Origin: Dechloromonas sp. UBA6271
Lineage (GTDB): Bacteria > Pseudomonadota > Gammaproteobacteria > Burkholderiales > Rhodocyclaceae
DNA: 64,000 nt
Direction of reading: 5' to 3'
Assembly: GCA_002440665.1 (NCBI GenBank)
Contig: DJUX01000068.1
Span: 31,117 to 95,116 of the forward strand
Shown: positions 35,026-43,285 of the stretch, one piece after another
Layout of the letters: every line of letters begins with the position of its first letter
Numbering within the stretch: the stretch's first letter is position 1
Position numbers and translations under genes: made by a program
Notes under the pieces: model-generated
Databases searched by the model: none
What the model saw: only the letters and a program-made list of their open reading frames with translations
What the model was told of the DNA's origin: nothing

Positions 35026-35604
35026 CTAGACCTTGGAAAGCAGCTTGAGCGCCTGGCGGATGCCGTCGGACGTGCCGATATCGGGTGGCAGCTGCTTCAT
35101 CGCCGACGCCGCTTCCTTCTCGTTGTAGCCAAGGGCGAGCAGGGCGTTGGAAATGTCCTGTTTTGCGTCGTCGACCGCAGCAGGCAGGGAAATGCCGGTG
35201 GTTTCGGCCAGCTTCCCCTTCAATTCGAGCAACAGGCGCTCGGCGGTCTTCTTGCCGATGCCGGGAATCTTGATCAACCGGCCGAGTTCCTGCTGCGCCA
35301 CCGCCGCCGCCAGGTCGCCGACCGACAGGCCGGAGAGCACCGATAGCGCGGTACGCGCACCGATGCCGGAGACTTTCAGCAACTGGCGGAAGGCGAAACG
35401 CTCGGCTTCGCTCAGAAAGCCGTAGAGATAATGGCCATCCTCGCGCACCGCGAAATGGGTCAGCAGCGTCACCTTCTCGCCGCCCGCCGGCAGGTTGTAG
35501 AAGGTGCTCATCGGCACGTCGAGCTCGTAGCCGACGCCGTTGACGTCGAGCACGATCTGCGGGGGATTTTTTTCGGCCAGCAGGCCGGTCAGTCGTCCAA
35601 TCAT
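35026..35604 (-). CDS. ruvA: Holliday junction branch migration protein RuvA
   Basis: A 192-residue RuvA with the OB-fold domain I, helix-hairpin-helix domain II (LKVSGIGARTALSVLSGLS, IPGIGKKTAERLLLELK) and C-terminal RuvB-binding domain III (ALLALGYNEKEAASAMKQL). A dispersed-motif copy encodes residues about 141-151, the flexible linker between domains II and III. It lies 9 bases after ruvC. Confidence 0.97.
   Translation of the reverse strand: MIGRLTGLLAEKNPPQIVLDVNGVGYELDVPMSTFYNLPAGGEKVTLLTHFAVREDGHYLYGFLSEAERFAFRQLLKVSGIGARTALSVLSGLSVGDLAAAVAQQELGRLIKIPGIGKKTAERLLLELKGKLAETTGISLPAAVDDAKQDISNALLALGYNEKEAASAMKQLPPDIGTSDGIRQALKLLSKV
35151..35182 (-). repeat. Dispersed uptake-signal-like motif, copy 11
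   Basis: On the minus strand: core TGCTGCGGTCGAC, then GACGC, AAAACAGGAC and ATTT. It lies in the ruvA interdomain linker. Confidence 0.75.
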
Positions 35605-35613
35605 TCCGCTATG

Positions 35614-36147
35614 CTAACCGATCAGGCGCCCGCCGCGGACGCGAAAACCGGCCGTCGCCAGCGCACCCAGCCCCTGCCCGCCGTGCGCGTGGCAGATGGC
35701 GCAGGCCAGCGCGTCGGCGGCATCGGCGGTCGGCGCGCCGGGCAGATTCAGGAGCCTGACCACCATGTGCTGCACCTGTTCCTTGGCCGCCTTGCCCTGC
35801 CCGACCACCGCCTGTTTCACTTGCAAGGCGGTGTATTCCGCCACCGGCAGCCCGGCATGGACCAGCGCGCTGAGCGCCGCACCGCGTGCCTGACCGAGCA
35901 GCAGCGTCGATTGCGGGTTTACATTGACGAAGACCTTTTCGACGGCCGCCTGATCCGGTGCGTAGGTGGCGATCACCTCGCTGATGCCGGCGAACAGTGC
36001 CTTGATGCGCTCCGGCAGCGACTGCTTGTCGTTCGACTTGATGCAGCCGCTAGCGACATAAACGAGCTGGTTGCCGTGCTTCTCGATGACGCCAAAGCCG
36101 GTCACGCGCAGACCCGGATCGATGCCCAGAATGCGCGGGGCCCTCAT
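35614..36147 (-). CDS. ruvC: Holliday junction resolvase RuvC
   Basis: A 177-residue RNase H-fold resolvase with acidic catalytic residues in LGIDPGLRVTG (Asp 8), AAVEKVFV (Glu near 69) and TADAADALACAICH (Asp near 140). It cuts Holliday junctions made accessible by RuvAB. The start at MRAPRILG overlaps the stop of the upstream DMT transporter (ATGA). Confidence 0.97.
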   Translation of the reverse strand: MRAPRILGIDPGLRVTGFGVIEKHGNQLVYVASGCIKSNDKQSLPERIKALFAGISEVIATYAPDQAAVEKVFVNVNPQSTLLLGQARGAALSALVHAGLPVAEYTALQVKQAVVGQGKAAKEQVQHMVVRLLNLPGAPTADAADALACAICHAHGGQGLGALATAGFRVRGGRLIG

Positions 36148-36998
36148 TTTGCCGACCGCGCCACCAGATAGACGCCGCTGACGGCGAGCAACATGCCGGC
36201 TGCTGCGGTCAACGTCAGTTTTTCGCCGAAAATGACCCAGGCGATCAGGGCGGTGCTTAAAGGTGTCAGGTAGAACAAACTGGCCACGTTCACTGCGCTG
36301 CCGCTGCGAATCAGCAGGTTGAGCAGGCTGATGGCGCCGATCGACAGCACCAGCACCAGCCAGCCCAGGGCAAACGTGAACTGGCCCGTCCATTCGACAT
36401 GGAAATCCTCGAACAGGGCAATGGCGATGGCGGTCACGACGGCGGTCGGCACGAACTGGATCACCGAGCCGGTACGCAGGTCGAATTTGGCGCAGAAACG
36501 TTTCTGGTAGAGGGTGCCGGCGGTGATGCCGAGCAGCGCGACGAGCGCCGGGATCAGCATCGGGCCGAGCGCGGCGTCGCCGAACTTGCCGGAAACCACC
36601 AGCCCGACGCCGATGAAGCCGAGCGCCAGCCCGCCCCACTGGCGGCCACTGACCTGTTCACCAAGCAGCCAGCCGGCACCCAGAGCCGTCAGCAGCGGCT
36701 GCATGCCGACGACCAGCGCCGTCACCCCGGCCGGCAGGCCATGCTTGATGGCGACGAAGACGCCACCGAGGTAGATGGCATGGACCAGCACGCCCGAGAT
36801 GCCGATATGCAGCCACTGCGCCGGATCTTTCGGCCACGGCGCGCGGGTGGCCAGCGCGATCAACAGCATCAGGGCAATCACGAAACCGTAGCGGGTGAGC
36901 AGGAAGGACAGCGGCTCGGCATACGGCAGGCCGTACTTGGCGCCGATGAAGCCGGTGCTCCACAGGAACACGAAGAGGAAGGGATAGAGGCGCTGCAT
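36144..36998 (-). CDS. EamA/DMT family transporter
   Basis: A 284-residue protein with ten membrane helices in two EamA repeats; the second repeat ends with LSTALIAWVIFGEKLT and LLAVSGVYLVAR. These are small-molecule exporters of broad range. The ATG at 36998 was chosen because helix 1 begins there; the frame is open to 37094. A dispersed-motif copy encodes residues about 255-266, between the last two helices. It is coupled to ruvC by a 4-base overlap. Confidence 0.85.
   Translation of the reverse strand: MQRLYPFLFVFLWSTGFIGAKYGLPYAEPLSFLLTRYGFVIALMLLIALATRAPWPKDPAQWLHIGISGVLVHAIYLGGVFVAIKHGLPAGVTALVVGMQPLLTALGAGWLLGEQVSGRQWGGLALGFIGVGLVVSGKFGDAALGPMLIPALVALLGITAGTLYQKRFCAKFDLRTGSVIQFVPTAVVTAIAIALFEDFHVEWTGQFTFALGWLVLVLSIGAISLLNLLIRSGSAVNVASLFYLTPLSTALIAWVIFGEKLTLTAAAGMLLAVSGVYLVARSAK
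36201..36234 (+). repeat. Dispersed uptake-signal-like motif, copy 12
   Basis: Core TGCTGCGGTCAAC, then GTCAG, TTTTTCGCCG and AAAATG, inside the EamA transporter gene. Confidence 0.75.
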
Positions 36999-37029
36999 CA
37001 GGCCGGAAACGGCGCGCGCGCCGCGGGCA

Positions 37030-37506
37030 TCAGTCGCAAGTGGCGCGACAGCTGGCCGGGTCGGCCGCGCACGACGCTTCGTCGGCAACGGCACAGGCGC
37101 CCTTGGTCCGGTAGGTGAGCGTGATGTCGTTCGGGTAGCTGCACACCAGCTTGTTCAGCTTGCCCTGACGGACGACTTTCATCCCGCTCGCCTTGAGCGC
37201 CTTGAATTGTTCAGCCGGCAAGTCGCAGGAAACGTAGCCGTCGAAAACGCCGTCCGCCGATTCCCAACGTGCCACGTTCTTCATCTTGCGGTAATCCGCA
37301 TAACGGACGCAGGAGTCGGTTTCGTTGGCATAAGCCTTGGCGTTGTCGCTGCAATAGCCGGTATAGGTGTATTGCAGTTCCTCTTCGCTCGGGCAGGCGT
37401 TGACCTGGACAGCGCTGGCCAGATCGGGACACGACAGGCTGCCTGCCGCGGCCGTCAGGCTCACGGAAATCAGCAGCACGAGCAGGAAAAACCGGCGCAG
37501 ATTCAC
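37030..37506 (-). CDS. Secreted cysteine-rich protein of unknown function
   Basis: A 158-residue protein with a signal peptide (cleavage near TAAAGS) and eleven cysteines in the mature part, clustered at the C-terminus (GACAVADEASCAADPASCRATC). I do not recognise a family. The cysteines suggest a disulfide-stabilised periplasmic or extracellular protein. It lies between yebC (gap 14 bases) and the DMT-ruvCAB group on the same strand and may be co-transcribed with either. Confidence 0.75.
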   Translation of the reverse strand: MNLRRFFLLVLLISVSLTAAAGSLSCPDLASAVQVNACPSEEELQYTYTGYCSDNAKAYANETDSCVRYADYRKMKNVARWESADGVFDGYVSCDLPAEQFKALKASGMKVVRQGKLNKLVCSYPNDITLTYRTKGACAVADEASCAADPASCRATCD

Positions 37507-37520
37507 GGGGATTCTCGCGC

Positions 37521-38246
37521 CTACTCGTCCATCACGGCGGTGGTATAGATCGCCTGCACGTCGTCCAGGTTTTCCAGCGCGTCGAGCAGCTTCTGCATCC
37601 TGACTGCCTCGTCGCCGGCGAACACGTTTTCGCCTTCCGGCTTCATCGTCACTTCGCCGAATTCCGGCTTGAAGCCGGCGGCTTCCAGTGCGTCCTTGAC
37701 GGCGATGAAATCGGCCGGACCGGTGATGACTTCGATCGAACCGTCGTCGTTGGTCGCCACGTCCTCGGCGCCGGCCTCGATGGCCGCATCCATCAGCGCT
37801 GCTTCATCGGTGCCGGGGGCGAAGATCATCTGGCCGCAGTGCTTGAACTGGAAGGCCACGCAGCCGTCGCTGCCCATGTTGCCGCCGTACTTTGAAAAGG
37901 CATGGCGGACTTCGGCCACGGTGCGCACCTTGTTGTCGGTCAGGCAGTCGACCATGATCGCTGCGCCGCCGATGCCGTAGCCTTCGTAGCGGATCTCGAC
38001 GTATTCGACACCTTCGAGCTCGCCAGTGCCCTTCTTGATCGCCGTGTCGATCTTGTCCTTGGGCATGTTGACGCCCTTGGCCTTGTCGACCGCGACGCGC
38101 AGGCGCGGGTTGAAGCCGACGTCGCCACCGCCCATCTTGGCGGCGACGGTAATTTCCTTGGCGATCTTGGAGAAGGCGGCGCCTCGCTTCTCGTCCTGGC
38201 GACCTTTACGGTGCTGGATATTGGCCCATTTGGAATGACCAGCCAT
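37521..38246 (-). CDS. YebC/PmpR family regulatory protein
   Basis: A 241-residue YebC-type protein with the standard start MAGHSKWANIQHRKGRQD, the conserved acidic stretch YGGNMGSDGCVAF and an end in LDDVQAIYTTA. Members act as transcription regulators, and the group includes translation activators that relieve stalling at proline-rich stretches. In many proteobacteria yebC precedes ruvC; here ruvC follows after two other genes. The 120 bases up to the next gene hold no clear feature. Confidence 0.95.
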   Translation of the reverse strand: MAGHSKWANIQHRKGRQDEKRGAAFSKIAKEITVAAKMGGGDVGFNPRLRVAVDKAKGVNMPKDKIDTAIKKGTGELEGVEYVEIRYEGYGIGGAAIMVDCLTDNKVRTVAEVRHAFSKYGGNMGSDGCVAFQFKHCGQMIFAPGTDEAALMDAAIEAGAEDVATNDDGSIEVITGPADFIAVKDALEAAGFKPEFGEVTMKPEGENVFAGDEAVRMQKLLDALENLDDVQAIYTTAVMDE

Positions 38247-38366
38247 GCTGTTTCCCTGAATGCAAATAACGAAGAAGGCGAGATTTTACCCGCCCCGAGG
38301 CTTCTCGTCAGATGCCATTTCTTGATGTAAGAGCGATTCAATCGATACGAATCGATGCACCCGGCA

Positions 38367-39035
38367 CTAATCCCATCGCTGTTGATAGGAGAAAGTCGGG
38401 AGCTTCCAGCTAAAACGCAAGGCCAGCATGCGAAAACCAAAGCCGATGACGAAACACACCACCGTATTGAGGTCAGTATCGATACCCAGTGACCTCAATG
38501 CGAGAAACAGGGCACAAACAAAGAGCGACACGCTTGCATAAAGCTCTCGGCAAAAAACTACCGGCACCTGGTTGCAAAGCACATCGCGCAGAATACCCCC
38601 GGATATCCCTGTCAGCATTCCGGCCATGATGATTACAACGACAGGGTAATCAAGTTGCAGGGCTACATTGCAGCCAATCAGGGAGAAGGCGACCAACCCC
38701 ATCGCATCCAGCATCAGGAAGACACTTTTCATGTGATGCATAAACCTGGCTAGCAAGGTCGTAGCCAGACCCGCCAGGATAACGAGATACACGTATTCGG
38801 GATGTTGAGTCCAGCCAATCGGGAAATTGCCAAGAATCACATCCCTGATGGTTCCACCACCAAGGGCTGTCACAAACGCAATCACGGCCACCCCGAAGAT
38901 GTCCATGTTGCGACGTCCTGCCGCCAGCGCACCGGACATGGCTTCGGTAGTGATGGCGACCAGGTAGATGATCAACAAGAGGTCGGATTGCTTGGTAGCG
39001 AGCGGCTGAAAAACGTGGATGAGACTTTCTAACAT
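38367..39035 (-). CDS. UPF0126/TRIC-like membrane protein, probable glycine-related transporter
   Basis: A 222-residue protein with about seven membrane helices arranged as two repeats, each with a Gly-rich re-entrant motif: GGGTIRDVILG and GGILRDVLCN. This is the UPF0126 (YicG/YadS) family, related to TRIC cation channels; some members are predicted glycine transporters. The ATG at 39035 was chosen because GGAG lies 8 bases upstream; a TTG at 39053 is open. A tandem glycine riboswitch directly upstream supports a role in glycine transport. Single gene. Confidence 0.88.
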   Translation of the reverse strand: MLESLIHVFQPLATKQSDLLLIIYLVAITTEAMSGALAAGRRNMDIFGVAVIAFVTALGGGTIRDVILGNFPIGWTQHPEYVYLVILAGLATTLLARFMHHMKSVFLMLDAMGLVAFSLIGCNVALQLDYPVVVIIMAGMLTGISGGILRDVLCNQVPVVFCRELYASVSLFVCALFLALRSLGIDTDLNTVVCFVIGFGFRMLALRFSWKLPTFSYQQRWD

Positions 39036-39057
39036 CGGGACAGACTCCGTCAAATAT

Positions 39058-39082
39058 CAGAAGACTCAAATTGAATCTTCTG
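39058..39082 (-). promoter_or_regulatory. Hairpin between glycine riboswitch and ribosome site
   Basis: CAGAAGA and TCTTCTG form a 7-base-pair stem around an AU-rich loop, between the second glycine aptamer and the Shine-Dalgarno of the UPF0126 gene. It has no T-run, so it is more likely a translation-control than a termination platform. Confidence 0.55.
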
Positions 39083-39086
39083 TGAC

Positions 39087-39280
39087 GCCTCTCCCCCTGT
39101 CCTTTTACCTGAGAGTTTCAGCCCAATAAGGGCCTGCCCCTTCGGTGAGTTCCAAGCGCCTAAGCGCTTGGAACTTCTCTCCAGCCGGCGAATCAATTCT
39201 GCGGTTCAGCATGCCTGAGCGATTATGGGAGTTTGCGCCTTCGGCGGAGTTCGCGAATCCGGAACTCTCTCTCCCGCAGA
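39087..39280 (-). promoter_or_regulatory. Tandem glycine riboswitch
   Basis: On the minus strand two glycine aptamers follow each other. Aptamer 1 (about 39277-39201) shows GGGAGAG, CGCCGAAGGCGCAAACTCCC and CGCTCAGGCA. Aptamer 2 (about 39183-39087) shows TGGAGAGA, CACCGAAGGGGCA, CTGAAACTCTCAGGTA and AAAGGACAGGGGGAGAG. These are the conserved P1/P3 elements of the gcvT-type class; paired aptamers are the common form. It precedes the UPF0126 gene by about 50 bases, suggesting glycine-dependent control of a transporter. Confidence 0.93.
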
Positions 39281-39470
39281 GGTCCGCATTATGCAAGCCC
39301 GGAGGATTGCGTGTCAATCAGGGGCAATCGTTGTGGGTGAGCAGTGCGTCTGCACTAAAACGCGGTCGAAGAACCCCTGCCATTGCATGAAATTTCAACG
39401 GCCGGTTAACGAAGTGCCATCCCGGCGTTGCTAGAATGCCGAGATACTTTTCCAGCAGGAGTCAGCCGCC
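39281..39470. other. Divergent intergenic region upstream of riboswitch and HerA-like gene
   Basis: About 190 bases that should hold the divergent promoters of the riboswitch RNA (minus) and of the HerA-like ATPase (plus). The latter has AGGAG before its ATG. I see no confident -35/-10 pair and no repeat. Confidence 0.4.
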
Positions 39471-41090
39471 ATGTCCGAACCCCTCTATCTCGCCAAGTCC
39501 GCAGACGGCTACCCGGCGCTGCTGCCGCAGATGGCCAACCGCCACGGCCTGATCACCGGCGCCACCGGCACCGGCAAGACCGTGACCCTGCAGTCGATGG
39601 CCGAGCGCCTGTCGTTTGCCGGCGTGCCGGTCTTCATGGCCGACGTCAAGGGCGACCTGTCCGGCATGGGCGCCGCCGGCGTCGTCACGCCCAAGCTGGA
39701 GGCCCGCCTCAAGGATCTCGGCCTCGAAGGCTTCGCGCCCTACGCCAACCCGGTCGCCTTCTGGGACGTCTTCGGCCAGGGCGGCGTGCCGGTGCGCGCC
39801 ACGGTGTCCGACATGGGGCCGCTGCTGCTCGCCCGCCTGCTCAACCTCAACGACACCCAGGGCGGCGTCCTGCAACTGGTCTTCAAGATCGCCGACGACC
39901 AGGGTCTGCTGCTGCTCGACCTCAAGGACCTGCGCGTCATGGTCCAGCATGTCGGCGAGAACGCTAAAACCTTCACCACCGAATACGGCAACATCGCCTC
40001 GGCGTCGATCGGCGCCATCCAGCGCGGCCTGCTGACCCTCGAAGAACAGGGCGGCGACGTCTTCTTCGGCGAGCCGATGCTCAACATCAACGACCTGATG
40101 AAGGTCGATGAAAACGGCCGCGGCGTCATCAACGTGCTGTCCGCCGAAAAGCTGGTGCAGGCCCCGGCGCTCTACTCCACCTTTCTGCTCTGGCTGCTCT
40201 CCGAACTCTTCGAGCAGCTGCCGGAGGCCGGCGACCTCGACAAGCCCAAGCTCGTCTTCTTCTTCGACGAAGCCCACCTGCTGTTCACCGACGCCCCGCA
40301 GGCGCTCACCGACAAGGTCGAGCAAGTCGTCCGCCTGATCCGCTCGAAGGGGGTCGGCGTCTATTTCGTCACCCAGAACCCGCTCGACGTTCCGGAAAAG
40401 ATCCTCGGCCAGCTCGGCAATCGCGTCCAGCACGCCCTGCGTGCCTTCACCCCGCGCGACCAGAAGGCTGTCCAGGCGGCAGCGCAGACCATGCGCGCCA
40501 ACCCGAAATTCGACGCCGCCACGGTGATCACCGAACTCGGTGTCGGCGAGGCGCTGGTTTCCTTCCTCGATGAAAAGGGCCGCCCGACCGTCGTCGAGCG
40601 CAGCACCATCTTCCCCCCCGCTTCCCGACTTGGCCCGCTGACCGCCGACGAACGCCAGGCGATGATCCAGGCCTCGCCGCTGCTCGCCACCTACGGCCAG
40701 ACCGTCGACCGCGAATCGGCCTTCGAAATTCTGCGCGGCAAATCGGCCGCCGCCCAGCCCGCCCCCGGCGCCATTCCGGCGCCGCCGGCCGGCAGCGGCG
40801 GTCCCGATGCCAACGACTGGGGCAATCACGGCAGCCAGCCGCCGCAGTCCCGCCCCGCCCCGCAGCCGCGCCAAAGCGCCCCGGCCCCGCAGCAATCCGG
40901 CGGCGGCATCCTTGACGGTATCGGCGACCTGCTCGGCGGCACTACCGGCCCGCGCGGCGGCCACCGTGAAGGCGTCCTCGAGGCCGCCGCCAAGAGCGCC
41001 GCCCGTGGCATGGCCAGCAGCGTCGGTCGCGGGCTGGGCAACCAGATTTTGCGCGGGGTGCTGGGGTCGATCCTTGGCGGGCGCCGTTGA
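39471..41090 (+). CDS. HerA-like ATPase (DUF853/YjgR family)
   Basis: A 539-residue P-loop ATPase with Walker A GATGTGKT (30-37), Walker B LVFFFDEAHLLF at about residues 260-271 and an Arg finger region GNRVQHALRAFTPRDQKA. It belongs to the HerA/FtsK superfamily group typified by E. coli YjgR, whose role is unknown. The C-terminal 110 residues are Pro/Gln-rich and end in glycine-rich segments (RGLGNQILRGVLGSILGGRR) typical for the family. It stands alone on the plus strand, so there is no functional hint from partners. Confidence 0.9.
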   Translation: MSEPLYLAKSADGYPALLPQMANRHGLITGATGTGKTVTLQSMAERLSFAGVPVFMADVKGDLSGMGAAGVVTPKLEARLKDLGLEGFAPYANPVAFWDVFGQGGVPVRATVSDMGPLLLARLLNLNDTQGGVLQLVFKIADDQGLLLLDLKDLRVMVQHVGENAKTFTTEYGNIASASIGAIQRGLLTLEEQGGDVFFGEPMLNINDLMKVDENGRGVINVLSAEKLVQAPALYSTFLLWLLSELFEQLPEAGDLDKPKLVFFFDEAHLLFTDAPQALTDKVEQVVRLIRSKGVGVYFVTQNPLDVPEKILGQLGNRVQHALRAFTPRDQKAVQAAAQTMRANPKFDAATVITELGVGEALVSFLDEKGRPTVVERSTIFPPASRLGPLTADERQAMIQASPLLATYGQTVDRESAFEILRGKSAAAQPAPGAIPAPPAGSGGPDANDWGNHGSQPPQSRPAPQPRQSAPAPQQSGGGILDGIGDLLGGTTGPRGGHREGVLEAAAKSAARGMASSVGRGLGNQILRGVLGSILGGRR

Positions 41091-41191
41091 TTGTCGTTGC
41101 GAGGGCGGCGAAAACTCTGCCCTATCCTTTAATTGCCGCGCACGTTACGCCGACATATTGGCAACCATTACATATATAGGGTTACCGAGCA

Positions 41192-41659
41192 ATGCACGAA
41201 GTATTCAGGGGTTTTGTTGAGTCATTGGAGCCTTCTTTTCAGCGGCTTATGGAGATGGAGCCAGTATCCGTAGCAACATTGCCGCGTGAAATGCCGCAAG
41301 CGGGAATCTACTTGTTTTCAGAAGGGGATGAACACTTGTATGTTGGGCGAACCAACACAATTAAAATGAGGCTGCAAAATCACTGCAGGCCAAGCTCAGG
41401 ACACAACTCTGCAACTTTTGCATTTAGGCTTGCTCGTCAAATTACAGGGATGACTCAGGCGACATACACAGCCGATGGATCGCGGGGGCATTTAGAAACG
41501 ATTCCAGAGTTTTCTCGAGCTTTTACCGCACAAAAGCAGCGTGTTAGGAACATGGATGTGCGATTTGTCTCTGAGCCTGAGTCTATGCATCAGGCACTAC
41601 TAGAGATGTACGTTGCAGTCAGTTTGGGCACCCCTCACAATGACTTTGATAACCATTAA
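41192..41659 (+). CDS. GIY-YIG domain protein, AT-rich gene
   Basis: A 155-residue ORF with a GIY-YIG nuclease core: GIYLFSEGDEHLYVGRTNTIKMRLQNH at about residues 30-56 (shown in pieces GIYLF, LYVGRTN, RLQNH) and later ALLEMYVA and TPHNDFDN, which could supply the catalytic Glu and Asn. Codon use and base composition are clearly more AT-rich than in neighbouring genes, and neither neighbour is functionally related, so it was probably acquired by transfer. It could be a homing or restriction-type nuclease or a stand-alone GIY-YIG of unknown use; no methylase or partner is adjacent. Confidence 0.8.
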   Translation: MHEVFRGFVESLEPSFQRLMEMEPVSVATLPREMPQAGIYLFSEGDEHLYVGRTNTIKMRLQNHCRPSSGHNSATFAFRLARQITGMTQATYTADGSRGHLETIPEFSRAFTAQKQRVRNMDVRFVSEPESMHQALLEMYVAVSLGTPHNDFDNH

Positions 41660-41704
41660 CAACCTAAAATGAAAAAATCAATCGATCATTGCTGTTGCTG
41701 CGAA

Positions 41705-41744
41705 GTTTTCATTTTCGTGCCTTTTTCCGAGTCGACCGCAACCA
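41705..41744 (-). repeat. Dispersed uptake-signal-like motif, copy 13 (intergenic)
   Basis: On the minus strand: core GGTTGCGGTCGAC, then TCGG, AAAAAGGCACG and AAAATGAAAA. It lies between the GIY-YIG and heme-protein genes. Confidence 0.85.
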
Positions 41745-41796
41745 ATCGACCAAGCGGAGTAAAATAAGCGTTTTCTTATTTACGACGGAGCCGGCC

Positions 41797-42363
41797 ATGA
41801 AAGCATTCCTTCCGATCACCCTGCTGCTCGCTGCGCTGCCTGCCCTGGCGCAGGATATTGGCGTCCTGACCGCCGAGACCAAAAAGACCGTGCTGCCGGT
41901 CGTGCCCAAGGTGGTCAGTGCGATGCAGGAGGCGGTGGCCGAGAAGGGCGTCGCCGGGGCGATTCCGGTTTGCAAGGAGCTGGCGCCAGCTTTGATCAAG
42001 GAAAAGCGCAAGGAAACCGGCTGGGATATCCGCCGCGTCAGCCTGAAGGCGCGCAATGCCGAGCGTGGCACGCCCGACCTCTGGGAAGCCCGTGTGCTCG
42101 CCGATTTCGACATCCGTGCCGCCAATGGCGAGAAGCCGGAGACGCTGGAAAAGAGCGAGATCGTGACCATCGACGGCAAGCCGGTGTTCCGCTACATGAA
42201 GGCGCTGCCGGTCGGCGAAGTCTGCCTGAAATGCCACGGCCCGGCCGACGGGCTGGATGCCGGTCTCAAGGCGAAGCTGGGCGAGACCTATCCGCACGAC
42301 CAGGCCACCGGCTACAGCCAGGGCCAGATCCGCGGCGCGCTGACCGTCAAGCGTCCGCTGTAA
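41797..42363 (+). CDS. DUF3365 (Tll0287-like) periplasmic c-type heme protein
   Basis: A 188-residue protein with a signal peptide (cleavage near ALAQ-DI) and one heme-binding motif CLKCH (143-147) within VGEVCLKCHGPADG. The fold is the Tll0287-like/DUF3365 domain, a PAS-like heme sensor domain that usually occurs in periplasmic redox or gas sensing. Here it stands alone, without kinase or cyclase domains. The ATG at 41797 has CGGAG upstream. Its 3' end overlaps the convergent LysR gene by 17 bases. Confidence 0.88.
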   Translation: MKAFLPITLLLAALPALAQDIGVLTAETKKTVLPVVPKVVSAMQEAVAEKGVAGAIPVCKELAPALIKEKRKETGWDIRRVSLKARNAERGTPDLWEARVLADFDIRAANGEKPETLEKSEIVTIDGKPVFRYMKALPVGEVCLKCHGPADGLDAGLKAKLGETYPHDQATGYSQGQIRGALTVKRPL

Positions 42364-43252
42364 GCGCCTGCGCCCTGCCCTTTTCGGCGAGATGGTCGAA
42401 GAGGGCGGCCGCCGCCGGCGACAGCGCCGCGCGCGAACGCGTGCATAGCTGCAGGTCGCGCGGCGCCCAAGGGTCACTGATTTCGACTGTTTTTAACCCG
42501 TCGACCGCAGCAACCGACGAGCGCGGCACCATGCCGATGCCGACGCCGGCCGCCACCATGCGGCAGACGGCGTTGAAGCTGCGGACCTGGATGCGCACGT
42601 CGAGCCGGCCGCCGAGGCGGGCGGCGTGGTTCATCATGAAGGTGTGAATGGCGCTGCCTGCGTGCAGGCAGACGAAGGGTTCGCCGAGCACGTCGGCGAA
42701 GGCCGCCGCCACCTGTCCGGCCAGCGCGTGGCTGGCGGGGACGACGAGCACCAGCCGGTCCTGCCGGTAAGGGCGCGTTTCGAGGCTGCCCGGGCCGCTC
42801 TCGGCGGCGACGACGCCGATATCCACCTGCCCCGCCGCCACCGCCTGGACGATCGCCGGGCTTGGCTGTTCCTCAAGGCTGACGCGGACCCGCGGATGTT
42901 CGCGCAGGAAGTCGCCGAGATCTTCCGGCAGGAAACAGTTGATCGCGTTGGTGTTGGCGAACACCGTCACCTGGCTGGCGACGCCGCTGGCGTAGGGGGC
43001 GAGGTCGGCGTGCATCTGTTCGAGCTGGGCGAAGACCTGGCGGGCGTGACGGAGCAGCGATTCGCCGGCCGCCGTCGCCGTCAGGCCGCGCGCATGGCGG
43101 GCGAAGAGCGGCACGCCGAGGGCGGCTTCGAGTTGCGTCAGGCGGTGGCTGGCCGACGACGGCGCGAGATGCACCTGCGCTGCCGCACGGGTCAGGCTGC
43201 CGCTGTCGGCGATCGCGGCGACCAGCCGCAGGTCGGGAAGATCGTAGTACAT
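42347..43252 (-). CDS. LysR-family transcriptional regulator
   Basis: A 301-residue LysR regulator with an N-terminal winged helix (LRLVAAIADSGSLTRAAAQVHLAPSSASHRL in pieces; GSLTRAA and SHRLTQLE mark the HTH) and a periplasmic-binding-like effector domain. The start at MYYDLPDLR was chosen because the HTH follows directly. It is divergent from an EamA/DMT transporter gene, which is its likely target. Residues about 247-258 are encoded by a dispersed-motif copy. Confidence 0.92.
   Translation of the reverse strand: MYYDLPDLRLVAAIADSGSLTRAAAQVHLAPSSASHRLTQLEAALGVPLFARHARGLTATAAGESLLRHARQVFAQLEQMHADLAPYASGVASQVTVFANTNAINCFLPEDLGDFLREHPRVRVSLEEQPSPAIVQAVAAGQVDIGVVAAESGPGSLETRPYRQDRLVLVVPASHALAGQVAAAFADVLGEPFVCLHAGSAIHTFMMNHAARLGGRLDVRIQVRSFNAVCRMVAAGVGIGMVPRSSVAAVDGLKTVEISDPWAPRDLQLCTRSRAALSPAAAALFDHLAEKGRAQALTADA
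42478..42512 (-). repeat. Dispersed uptake-signal-like motif, copy 14
   Basis: On the minus strand: core TGCTGCGGTCGAC, then GGGTT, AAAAACAGTCG and AAAT, inside the LysR gene. Confidence 0.75.
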
Positions 43253-43285
43253 GGTTTCGTCTGTATCGAATGCTTGCTTTGGATA

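Noticed and set aside
38083..38110. GTCGACCGCGACG in yebC and similar near-cores at 19209 and 26690
   Set aside because: No A/T tracts and the peptides are family-conserved (for example RVAVDKAKG in YebC); best explained by coding constraint.
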